A program made the translations under genes and the position numbers. From the NCBI RefSeq assembly GCF_002019855.1, contig NZ_CM007717.1, forward strand, positions 7,263,750 through 7,327,749: DNA of 64,000 nt, read 5' to 3'. The notes beneath the pieces are model-generated. The model did not search any database, was not told where the DNA came from, and worked only from the letters and a program-made list of their open reading frames with translations. This stretch comes from Streptomyces antibioticus. Its GTDB lineage: Bacteria > Actinomycetota > Actinomycetes > Streptomycetales > Streptomycetaceae. Positions 20,101 through 25,835 of the stretch are shown here, one piece after another (the stretch's first letter is position 1; each line of letters begins with the position of its first letter).

Positions 20101-21053
20101 ACCCGCGTCATCGGCCCCTGCGCCAACGGCAGCCGCGTCCCCAGCGCCCGCCCCATCGGAGAGTCCGCCCGCAGCGCCCGTACGGCCGTGTCGTCGCGTA
20201 CGGCGTCCAGGACCGCGTCGCGCAGCGCCCGAACCGTGCGCCGGACATCGCCCCAGCGGTCGGCGAACCGGGCGGCCAGGAAGCCGTCCTGGCCCACCGG
20301 GAGCAGCCGGGCGGCCGGGTCCCCGGCGCCGAGCAGCGCCGCCACGGCCTCCGGTGCGGCGTCCGCGGGGAGTTCCGGGGCGCCGGGGCCGCGGCGCGGC
20401 AGGAAACGGTGCCCGGCGACGACGACGGTCTCCGAGCCGTCCATGGTCCGCAGCGCCGCGGCCGCGGATTCGGGCAGCGCCGACTCGGCGAGCAGCGCGA
20501 GCTGGACGTCCAGGACGACCCCGGCCGCCCCGCCCGCCACCGCGGCGGCGGCCGTGCGCGGCCCGACACCGCCGTACGCCCACACCGGCAGGTCCACACC
20601 GGGGGCGGCCAGGAGCTGCTGGAGCAGGACGAACGTGCTCAGCTCGCCGATCCGGCCGCCGCACTCCGCACCCCGCGCGAGCAGCCCGTGCGCCCCCGCG
20701 CGCACCGCCTCGCGCGCGCCGTCCAGGTCGGTGACCTCCACCAGGACCCGGTGCCGCTCGGCGGTCCGCGCGACCGGCCACGGGGCGTCCGCCGCCAGGA
20801 CCACCGTGTGCGGACCGCCGGCTCCCAGATCGTCGGGGGCGAGCCGGCAGCCGGGGCCCACCCGGACCCCGAAGCCGCCGGGTGACGCGCGTCGCAGCCG
20901 GGCCAGCGCCTCCCTCGATCTTCGGTCGCCGGGCCCCAGATCGAGCACTCCGAGACCGCCGGCCCGGGCGACGGCCAGGGCGAGTCCGGCGTCGGGCTCA
21001 CCGAAAGGAGTGATGCCGATGATCATGTCCTCGGAACGCGCAGCGGACGTCAT
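14160..21053 (-). CDS. PUFA-synthase-like iterative type I synthase, ER-ER-KS-AT-ACP-KR
   Basis: 2297-aa megasynthase. The N-terminus carries two tandem FMN TIM-barrels of the PfaD/nitronate monooxygenase type (about 5-220 and 305-560); the motif is GAECGGR in the first (His lost) and GAECGGH in the second. Then KS (about 674-1105, DAACASSL, HGTGT, GHTKCAAG), AT (about 1220-1520, AGHSYGEL), ACP (about 1700-1780, DLSIDSIKR, the PUFA-type signature, Ser about 1730) and KR (about 2015-2290, LAGGARGIT, then VLFGSIA and ADYAAANDA). The ATG at 21053 is preferred because CGGAGA lies 6 nt upstream. It is the first gene of the lipid operon. The gene pair resembles the locus annotated 'eicosapentaenoic acid-like' in S. 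coelicolor (SCO0124-0129, from memory). It contains a TTA codon. Confidence 0.92.
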   Translation of the reverse strand: MTSAARSEDMIIGITPFGEPDAGLALAVARAGGLGVLDLGPGDRRSREALARLRRASPGGFGVRVGPGCRLAPDDLGAGGPHTVVLAADAPWPVARTAERHRVLVEVTDLDGAREAVRAGAHGLLARGAECGGRIGELSTFVLLQQLLAAPGVDLPVWAYGGVGPRTAAAAVAGGAAGVVLDVQLALLAESALPESAAAALRTMDGSETVVVAGHRFLPRRGPGAPELPADAAPEAVAALLGAGDPAARLLPVGQDGFLAARFADRWGDVRRTVRALRDAVLDAVRDDTAVRALRADSPMGRALGTRLPLAQGPMTRVSDEAGFAAAVAAEGALPFLALALADGARTRALLAAARDAVGDAPWGVGVLGFAPEDVRAAQLDAVRELRPTHAIIAGGRPSQARVLEEAGVRTFLHVPSPGLLRQFLEAGARRFVFEGAECGGHVGPRASFPLWEAQLAVLEDFLADSPDSSGDSTAAGIEVFFAGGVHDERSAAMVAALAAPLTARGAAVGLLMGTAYLFTEEAVAHGAIRPLFQRQVLAAERTTLLESAPGHATRCVPSPFAAGYREQGARLRAEGVPDRRIWEELERLNVGRLRLASKGTTRDGDGTLTPVDEERQLAEGMFMAGQVAVLRSATTTLDDLHSAVTTGAAAHLAARAAELAPDEAMAAEPPAPLDIAVVGMACMFPGAPDLPSFWANVVAGTDAVGEVPPQRWDPAVHHGTSTPSKWGGFLPPIPFDPLRYGIPPASLGHVEPVQLLSLEAARRALEDAGYGDGGREFDRARTSVVFGAEAGSDLSNAATLRAVLPSYYGTVPAGLDEQLPRLTEDSFPGMLANVISGRIANRLDLGGANYTVDAACASSLAALDVACKELVGGTSDVVLCGGADLHNGINDYVLFSSVHALSPTGRSRAFDDSADGIALGEGVACVVLKRLADAERDGDRIYGVVKGLGSSSDGRSLGLTAPRPEGQRSALERAYRNAGVSPADVGLVEAHGTGTVVGDRTELRILSEVFTEAGASSGDCVLGSVKSQIGHTKCAAGLAGLIKTVLALHTGVRPPTLHIETPNAAWDRESSPFAFHTQARPWAAPPEERVAGVSAFGFGGTNFHAVLAAHTDGVPPVRGLDAWPAELFLFRGRDEQAARRAADDLLTAAEAEGRPWRLRDLALSAARRADASADPAWIALVADGVDDLTAKLRRALNGDHAPRDGVHLAGRDGDAEAGKVAFLFPGQGSQRPGMLGELFVAFPELHAYLELGRAHAGALYPPAAFDDTGRDRQLAALTDTRVAQPALGITGLAAHAWLTSAGVRPDMAAGHSYGELVALSAAGALEPQTLLELSSDRAAAILAAAGSAGPEPGTMAAVAAGADRVHEALRTTGAPPSVVVANLNSPRQTVISGPTDAVTETVRLLRAAGFGAKRIPVACAFHSPLVAGAGERFAEALAARTVHPPEFPVWANRTATPYPADADAVRQGLAAQIGAPVAFAEQIEAMYAAGARVFVEAGPGAVLTRLAGEILGDRPHRTVAPEPRPGSGLRGWLDALAKLAVAGLPVRAGGLLRGRDAVDAVRTPVPKRPGWTVDGHLVRTADGALLPGALAPARRVEAAAVASVVEPLETTVTTNPPHGVPSDRDALISEFLRTSREMIAAQRDVLLTYLGAEPAAAPAAPAVAGPPVLRAVAEPAPVVVESAPEPTAAAPVGADVGQMVLEIISERTGYPVDMIEPDLDLEADLSIDSIKRAEIAGELARRLGAGTGADLASMDDAELEELAKARTAAAVTDWLRVRLNGNGDDSAPQATGGAAPDTDTAAPTGEPPVRHVLRPVLLAAPDSAPGPAAVLTGTRWTVLGDAPETAALLAAHGAEVVVRGREHALSEADGPVDGVLYVGALTDADGAPLLPDAFPVLKAALARGPRWLLAVHGTDRTDGTASDGRSAGLRGLFRTVAREYPETVARVVEVADASPSAVADAVVAEAVAADREPVVLRTAAGRHGFELVAAPLGVLGGTGAGPAGDGAAEAAALGLDRDSVVVLAGGARGITAQFAAALAGAARCRLELLGRTPAPDGPEDPDTAAARTPEALRAVLAARGGLKPAEINRAVELLLAQREIAATLAELGALGSRVRYRPVDFREPDAVRQAVKEIHAEHGRLDGVVHAAGVIEDRLIAEKSTESFQRVYATKATGADALLTALEELPTAPAFTVLFGSIAAVLGNRGQADYAAANDALETLGTAFAARTGHRALTVHWGPWAPAAGHAGMVGAELAREYARRGVRLIDPEEGTAALLRELAWGEESATAVVYTASGW
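20052..20054 (-). other. In-frame TTA leucine codon in the first synthase gene
   Basis: Reading the minus strand, the codons for G-A-L-P-F-L are GGG GCG TTA CCG TTC CTG, which puts a TTA at about residue 334 in the second ER barrel. TTA is read only by the bldA tRNA in Streptomyces. By eye I found no other in-frame TTA in the genes called here. Confidence 0.9.
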
Positions 21054-21162
21054 GATTCTCCGAATCAAGGAAGAAACCGCAGGGTGGGGGGTTCAGGACA
21101 GACAGCAAAGGCGAGGCACGGAACACGAACACGTGCAAAGACGCTTGCTCGAAACGCGTTGA

Positions 21163-21192
21163 AAGGTAGTGCTCTTATTACTCACTGGTCAA
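21163..21192 (-). promoter_or_regulatory. Candidate promoter of the lipid-synthase operon
   Basis: On the minus strand TTGACC (21187-21192) and TACCTT (21163-21168) are separated by 18 bp, giving a plausible -35/-10 pair about 110 nt before the synthase ATG. The surrounding 60 bp are unusually AT-rich for this chromosome, which supports a promoter here. Confidence 0.4.
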
Positions 21193-21543
21193 CGTTCGAA
21201 CGATCGGCCGGTAACCAGGCGCAATGATTCGGTCATTCGCGGGCGGGGCGCCGGGGCGTAGGAAATCGGATGAATTCCTTTCGGGTCCGACGCCGTCCGG
21301 CGCCGTTCACTCACGACTCACACCGTGGAAACATGAACGACCGAAAGAAATGCGTTCCTTTGGATTACATGTCCGAATCGAGCCGCCCTTTTCCGGGCCC
21401 CGGTCGACGGTTCGGAAAACTCCGCGTGTCGACTGCCGAGTGTCCGGGAAGGGCCCTCTCCCGTGCGTCCGTACGGGTCCGGCGCGCGAGGGCCCGGAGT
21501 GTTGATATGCGAGCTTTCCAGTCAATCGGCTCATAGTGCGCCT
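21193..21543. other. Gene-free region between lipid operon and secreted hydrolase-fold gene
   Basis: This stretch lies between divergent genes and has lower GC than its surroundings. It should hold the promoter of the plus-strand gene at 21544 and any operators of the lipid operon. A frame at 21333-21536 could encode 67 aa, but it has no convincing ribosome site or recognisable motif. I see no RNA gene here. Confidence 0.5.
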
Positions 21544-22761
21544 ATGACGCGAACCCGTACGGCGGCGGCTCTGTGTGCCGCCGCTCTTCTCGCCACCACC
21601 CTCCAGGCCACCGCCGCCACCGCCGGACCTGCCGCTGCCGCCCCGTCCGCCGCCCGGGACCGGGCGTGCACCGCCACCCACAAGCCGTCCGGCCAGGCGC
21701 GCAAGGTCGTCGACATCGTCCGCAAGGCCCAGCGGGACCTCGACCTGCAGGCCGCGATCGTCCGCGTCACGGTCGACGGACGCCCGCTGGTCACGGCCGC
21801 GGTCGGCGAGTCCATGACGGGCGTGCCCGCCACCCCCGCCATGCACGTCCGCACCGGCTCGGTCGGTATCGCCTTCATGGGCACCGTGCTCAGCCAACTC
21901 GTCCAGGAGCGCAAGGTGAGCCTGGACGACAAGGTGTCCCGCTGGCTGCCCGAGCTGCCGCACGCCGACAAGATCACCCTGCGCATGCTCGGCTCCTCCA
22001 CCTCCGGACTGCACGACTACGTCACCGACCCGGCGTTCCAGAAGAAGCTCTACGCCGACCCGTGGCGCCACTGGACGCCGAAGGAGGTCGTCGGCTACTC
22101 CCTGAGCCACCCCCTGTGGTACAAGCCCGGCACCAACTGGAGCTATTCGCACGCCAATTTCGTCCTCCTCGGCAAGGCCCTGGAGAAGATCACCCGCACC
22201 CCGCTCGACCGCCTCCACCAGCAGCGCGTGTACCGCCCCCTGGGCCTGCGCAACACCCGCGGCAACACCACCGCGGTCATCCCGGAGCCCGTCCTGCACG
22301 CCTACGACAGCGAGCGCGGCTTCTACGAGGAGTCCACGTACTTCAACCCGTCCTGGACCACCGCGCCCGGCGCGATCATCACCCAGGACATCTGTGACCT
22401 CGCCCGCTCCGGCCAGGGCATCGGAGCGGGCGAGCTGCTCTCGCCGGCGGCCTTCCGCACGCAGTTGAACCCGGGCACGGTGGGTCTCGGCAAGCCGACC
22501 GCCAAGTGCCCGGCCACGGTCTGTCTGCCGATGACCGACAAGTTCCACTTCGGGCTCGGCGTCGTCGTCAAGAACGGCTGGGTCCTCCAGAACCCGTCCT
22601 TCTTCGGCTACGCGGCCGTGATGGCGTACGAGCCGCACAAGCGCCTCTCCATCGCGGTCACGACGACCGTCGGCCCGAAGTCCCCCGGCACCAACACCTC
22701 CGTGCCCGTCGCCGAGCGGATCGCGCAACTCCTGGACGCGAAGCACCCGTTGGCCGACTGA
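21544..22761 (+). CDS. Secreted serine hydrolase / DD-peptidase-fold protein, catalytic motifs altered
   Basis: The 405-aa protein begins with a signal peptide (MTRTRTAAALCAAALLATTL then Ala-rich). The ATG at 21544 is chosen because it starts that signal. The remainder follows the class C beta-lactamase/DD-peptidase family, for example QERKVSLDDKVSRWLPEL and WSYSHANFVLLGKALEKI. The catalytic SxxK reads S106-V-G-I109, the usual Y-S-N reads Y201-S-H203, and no clear HxG triad motif is found where QNPSFFGYAAVM occurs. It may therefore be a non-catalytic binding protein, or a subfamily with a different mechanism. It is monocistronic, just upstream of tRNA-Pro. Confidence 0.75.
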   Translation: MTRTRTAAALCAAALLATTLQATAATAGPAAAAPSAARDRACTATHKPSGQARKVVDIVRKAQRDLDLQAAIVRVTVDGRPLVTAAVGESMTGVPATPAMHVRTGSVGIAFMGTVLSQLVQERKVSLDDKVSRWLPELPHADKITLRMLGSSTSGLHDYVTDPAFQKKLYADPWRHWTPKEVVGYSLSHPLWYKPGTNWSYSHANFVLLGKALEKITRTPLDRLHQQRVYRPLGLRNTRGNTTAVIPEPVLHAYDSERGFYEESTYFNPSWTTAPGAIITQDICDLARSGQGIGAGELLSPAAFRTQLNPGTVGLGKPTAKCPATVCLPMTDKFHFGLGVVVKNGWVLQNPSFFGYAAVMAYEPHKRLSIAVTTTVGPKSPGTNTSVPVAERIAQLLDAKHPLAD

Positions 22762-22780
22762 CCCGGCCGCGCATCCCGTC

Positions 22781-22801
22781 CCGGCCGTCGGGGTCGGCCG
22801 G
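22781..22801 (+). terminator. Candidate terminator after the secreted hydrolase-fold gene
   Basis: CCGGCCG (22781-22787) pairs perfectly with CGGCCGG (22795-22801) around a 7-nt loop, 20 bp after the stop codon and before the tRNA gene. There is no U-tract. Confidence 0.4.
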
Positions 22802-22807
22802 GTGCGG

Positions 22808-22813
22808 TAGGGT
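22808..22813 (+). promoter_or_regulatory. Candidate -10 element of tRNA-Pro
   Basis: TAGGGT lies 42 bp upstream of the tRNA 5' end, at a distance usual for stable RNA genes with a short 5' precursor. No good -35 hexamer is evident. Confidence 0.3.
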
Positions 22814-22855
22814 TGGACCCGCGCGTCACCGCAGTTCAACGGCTCGGCGACGCGG

Positions 22856-22929
<74 letters not shown>

Positions 22930-22948
22930 CCGGTGGATCACCGATCGG

Positions 22949-22979
22949 AAGCCGTTCTCCGGACCTCGGAGAGCGGCTT
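22949..22979 (+). terminator. Terminator downstream of tRNA-Pro
   Basis: AAGCCGTTCTCCG (22949-22961) pairs with 22967-22979 over 13 bp with one G-U pair and a 5-nt loop, and ends in TTTT (22978-22981, the first two bases being the end of the stem). It lies 20 bp after the tRNA, the expected place for its terminator. Confidence 0.8.
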
Positions 22980-23029
22980 TCGGCGTGCGCAGGACATCAG
23001 GCTTTCGGCGTTCTCCGCCCGAAGCGGCC

Positions 23030-23692
23030 TCAGTACCGCGCCACCACCGCCCCCAGATACCCCCGCAGCATCACCTTCGCCTCCTCCAGCAGCGCCGCGT
23101 CCCCCTCCGGCTCCCGGCGGAACGCCTCCTGGGCGAGCGCGTCGGCCGCGAGGATCGCGGCGTGACAGGACCGGGTGAGCGCCTCGTCGTCGCGGGCCAC
23201 GCCCAGTGCCAGCAGGACCCGGCGGATCCCGTCGGCCATCCGGCGTTTGTGCTCGCGGTCCGCCTCCCGGGTGCGCTCGGTGAGCCCGCTGCCGAACCAC
23301 AGGGCGCGGAAGCCGTGTTCCGTCCGGTAGATGTGCGCGTACGTGTCGACGAGGACACCCACCGGGTCTTCCCAGCGCTCGCGCGTCGCGGTCCGTGCGA
23401 GGTCGTCCATCACCCCTTCGAGACGGGTGAACCAGCCCGCCGCCAGGGCGTCGATGATCGCGCCCCGGTCCGGCAGGTACTGGTACAGCGAGCCGACCGA
23501 CACCTTCGCCTCCGCCGCGACCCGGGTCGTGGTCAGCGCCTCCACGCCCTCCTCCACCAGGATCCGCTCGGCGGCCGCCAGCAGCAGCGCGAGGCGTGCC
23601 CTGCTGCGGGCCTGCCGGGGCGTGCGGCGCAGGGCGGCGGCACCGGGTGGCGGGTCCGGCTGGGGCAGGGGAGGCGGGGTCGGCCGGTCCAA
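23030..23692 (-). CDS. TetR family transcriptional regulator
   Basis: The TetR DNA-binding domain lies near the N-terminus (ALTTTRVAAEAKVSVGSLYQ, then YLPDRGAIIDAL), followed by an all-helical ligand domain. I prefer the TTG at 23692 (220 aa) because GGAG sits 7 nt upstream of it. A GTG at 23728 would add 12 residues but falls inside the palindrome that looks like the operator. The gene is divergent from the aldolase-kinase pair and probably represses it and itself. The ligand may be a substrate of the aldolase or kinase, but this is not known. Confidence 0.85.
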   Translation of the reverse strand: MDRPTPPPLPQPDPPPGAAALRRTPRQARSRARLALLLAAAERILVEEGVEALTTTRVAAEAKVSVGSLYQYLPDRGAIIDALAAGWFTRLEGVMDDLARTATRERWEDPVGVLVDTYAHIYRTEHGFRALWFGSGLTERTREADREHKRRMADGIRRVLLALGVARDDEALTRSCHAAILAADALAQEAFRREPEGDAALLEEAKVMLRGYLGAVVARY

Positions 23693-23710
23693 GGATCGTC
23701 TCCGAACGTG

Positions 23711-23731
23711 AACGTGACTTTGTTTCACGTT
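23711..23731. promoter_or_regulatory. Palindromic operator of the TetR regulator
   Basis: AACGTGA (23711-23717) and TCACGTT (23725-23731) form a perfect 7-bp inverted repeat with a 7-nt spacer. It lies 18 bp from each divergent gene (TetR TTG at 23692, aldolase ATG at 23750). The left arm is preceded by a further GAACGTGA copy. Binding here would cover both promoters. Confidence 0.65.
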
Positions 23732-23749
23732 TACGCTACCTTCGCGCCC

Positions 23750-24490
23750 ATGACCGCCTCAAGCTCGGCGCTGAGCGAGGAACGGGCCGCCGTGGCGGAC
23801 GCCTGCCGCCGCCTGGGGGCCGAGGGCCTCCTGATCGGCACGGCGGGGAACGTCAGCGTGCGCACCGGCGACCTGGTCGCCGTCACCGCGACCGGAGCCG
23901 TCCTCGCCGAACTGACCCCGGATCAGGTCACCGTGGTCGACCTCGACGGCACGCTCGTGTCCGGCACCCTGCGGCCCACCTCCGAACTCGACCTCCACCT
24001 CGGTGTGCACCGTCGGCGCGGCACCGGAGCCCTCGTCCACACGCACGCCCCGATGGCCACCGCCGTCGCCTGCGTACTGGACGAACTCCCGTGCATCCAC
24101 TACCAGTTGCTCGCGCTGGGCGGCACGGTCAGGGTCGCGCCGTACGCCACCTTCGGCACCCCGGAACTCGCCGAGTCCGTCCTCACCGCCCTGGACGGCC
24201 GCGGTGCCGCGCTGATGGCGAACCACGGTGCGGTCACCCACGCGGCGACGCTCGACCGGGCCGTCGAGCATGCCCTGCTTCTCGAATGGGCCTGCGGTGT
24301 GTACCAGCGCGCGGCCGCCATGGGCCGGCCCCGCTTCCTCGACGAGCGGCAGCAGCGGGCGGTGATCGAGGCCGCGCTCGCCCGCGACTACGGCACCACC
24401 CACCCCGTGGCACCCGCGGCATCCGGATCACCCGTACGACCCGTACAACCCGTACGACCCGTACCACCCGTGCAGGAGGGGCAGCGATGA
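23750..24490 (+). CDS. Class II aldolase/adducin family protein
   Basis: The 246-aa protein matches FucA/AraD-type zinc aldolases and epimerases. It has GTAGNVSVR (phosphate-binding, about residue 29), the zinc motif VHTHAP (about 95-100) and a later zinc His in ANHGAV (about 157). It would cleave a sugar phosphate to dihydroxyacetone phosphate and an aldehyde. Its stop overlaps the start of the downstream PfkB kinase gene (ATGA), so the kinase probably makes the phosphorylated substrate. The C-terminus is a Pro-Val/Arg tail (PVRPVQPVRPVPPV) encoded by a 9-bp tandem repeat, unusual for the family. Upstream sits a palindromic operator shared with the TetR gene. Confidence 0.85.
   Translation: MTASSSALSEERAAVADACRRLGAEGLLIGTAGNVSVRTGDLVAVTATGAVLAELTPDQVTVVDLDGTLVSGTLRPTSELDLHLGVHRRRGTGALVHTHAPMATAVACVLDELPCIHYQLLALGGTVRVAPYATFGTPELAESVLTALDGRGAALMANHGAVTHAATLDRAVEHALLLEWACGVYQRAAAMGRPRFLDERQQRAVIEAALARDYGTTHPVAPAASGSPVRPVQPVRPVPPVQEGQR
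24431..24475 (+). repeat. Nine-base tandem repeat in the aldolase C-terminus
   Basis: Five consecutive 9-bp units begin with CCCGT; the first four read CCCGTACxA. They encode the alternating P-V-R/Q tail of the aldolase. Such in-frame repeats can expand or contract without a frameshift. Confidence 0.8.
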
Positions 24491-25416
24491 AGGTCTTCAC
24501 GATGGGCGTGCACGTGCTGGACGTCCTGGTCCGGCCGGTGGAGGCGATACCCGAGGGGCAGGGCGCCACCCTGGTCGAGGACATCCGGATGACCGCCGCC
24601 GGAACGGCCGGCGGCACCGCCCTCACCCTCGCCAAGCTGGGCGCCGAGGTGCACAGCGCCGGTGCCGTCGGCAGCGACCCCACCGGTGACCTGCTCGTCG
24701 CGCTGCTCGACAGGGCGGGCGTCGGCACCGAGTTCCTGGTCCGGCGCACCGACACCGCCACCTCCGCCAGCGTCCTGCCGATCCGCCCCAACGGCGACCG
24801 GCCCTCGCTGCACCTCCTCGGCGCCAACATCACCTACGGCCCGGACGACGTCCCCTGGGACGCCCTCGCGCGGGCCACCCATCTGCACCTCGGCGGCCCC
24901 GAGCTGATCGGCGTCGACGTCGCCGCGCGCATCCTGTCGTACGCCCGGGACCACGGTGTCGTCACCTCCGTCGACCTGCTCGCGCCGGGTGTCCTCGGCA
25001 GCTTCGAGCAGATCGAGGCGGCCCTGCCGTACATCGACCACTTCCTGCCCAACGAGGACCAGGTGCGCGGCTTCACCGGCGAGGACGACCTGCTGACGGG
25101 GGCGCGCAAGCTGCTCGCCGCCGGGGCCGGTGTCGTCGCCGTCACCCGCGGCGGGGAGGGCGCGCTCGTGGTCACGCAGGACGGCGCGGAGCCGGTGCCC
25201 GCGTTCGTCGTGGACGTCGTCGACACCACCGGCTGCGGCGACGCGTTCTCCGCGGGCTATCTGCGGGGCGTGAGCCTCGGCCGTACGCCGGGGGACGCCG
25301 CCGTGCTCGGCAGCGCCGCGGCGGCGCTCGTCGCCCAGGGCCTCGGCAGCGACCACGGCACGTTCGACCTCGCGGCGGCCGACGCGTTCGCCGCGACGGC
25401 GACCTGCCGTGCGTGA
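24487..25416 (+). CDS. PfkB family carbohydrate kinase
   Basis: The 309-aa ribokinase-fold protein has the N-terminal GG pattern (GTAGGTALTLAKLG, about 40-53) and the C-terminal PfkB signature DTTGCGDAFSAGYL with catalytic Asp (about residue 248). It phosphorylates a sugar or nucleoside with ATP. It is translationally coupled to the class II aldolase, so kinase followed by aldolase cleavage is a coherent two-step catabolic route. The starting sugar is not identifiable. It is probably controlled by the divergent TetR protein. No terminator is evident before the downstream leader peptide. Confidence 0.87.
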   Translation: MKVFTMGVHVLDVLVRPVEAIPEGQGATLVEDIRMTAAGTAGGTALTLAKLGAEVHSAGAVGSDPTGDLLVALLDRAGVGTEFLVRRTDTATSASVLPIRPNGDRPSLHLLGANITYGPDDVPWDALARATHLHLGGPELIGVDVAARILSYARDHGVVTSVDLLAPGVLGSFEQIEAALPYIDHFLPNEDQVRGFTGEDDLLTGARKLLAAGAGVVAVTRGGEGALVVTQDGAEPVPAFVVDVVDTTGCGDAFSAGYLRGVSLGRTPGDAAVLGSAAAALVAQGLGSDHGTFDLAAADAFAATATCRA

Positions 25417-25560
25417 CCTGCCATGCGTGACCCGGCACCGGCGACTTGTGCGCGGGGCCCTTCCCGCCCCTCGCCGACTCACCTGGTGGACGACCCCTTG
25501 ACGCCGCGCGAGGCCGGATCGACACTCGGTACGGGAATCCTAGTGAACGGGTAGGGAATC

Positions 25561-25683
25561 ATGGGGCGACAGGAGCCGGCCACCGGCCGAGCGAGCCGTA
25601 CGTCATGGTCGTCGCCCCTTCTGACCTCCCGCCGTCACATCGACCTCCAGCGCGTGTGCAGCGCGATCAGCGCCCAGCGCTGA
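25561..25683 (+). CDS. Short leader peptide, HIDLxRV type (cysteine-responsive attenuator)
   Basis: A 40-aa frame with AGGGA upstream ends in RRHIDLQRVCSAISAQR and a stop. The HxDLxRV-x-SA(I/L) core is the hallmark of actinomycete leader peptides that precede sulfur-metabolism genes. The related peptides at 26963 and 30334 in this window have the same core with an ALC ending. Here the cysteine sits after the Val instead. It lies 152 bp upstream of the GST-like gene and probably tunes its expression to cysteine supply. The N-terminal part before the core may be shorter in reality. Confidence 0.75.
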   Translation: MGRQEPATGRASRTSWSSPLLTSRRHIDLQRVCSAISAQR

Positions 25684-25835
25684 GCCGGCCGCCCCTACCG
25701 CGCCCTCCGCCCCGGTGATGCCCCCTGGGCACCACCCGCCCGGCGCGCGGCCGCACGGTCCCCCCGTTCCGTCGTCCTCCGTCGTCGCATCCGCCGCGCG
25801 CCGGTCCGCCGCGCGCGCCGCCCCCGGGGAGAGTC

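Noticed and set aside
21333..21536. Possible 67-aa gene upstream of the secreted hydrolase-fold gene
   Set aside because: It has no clear ribosome site, motif or conserved feature; it could be non-coding.
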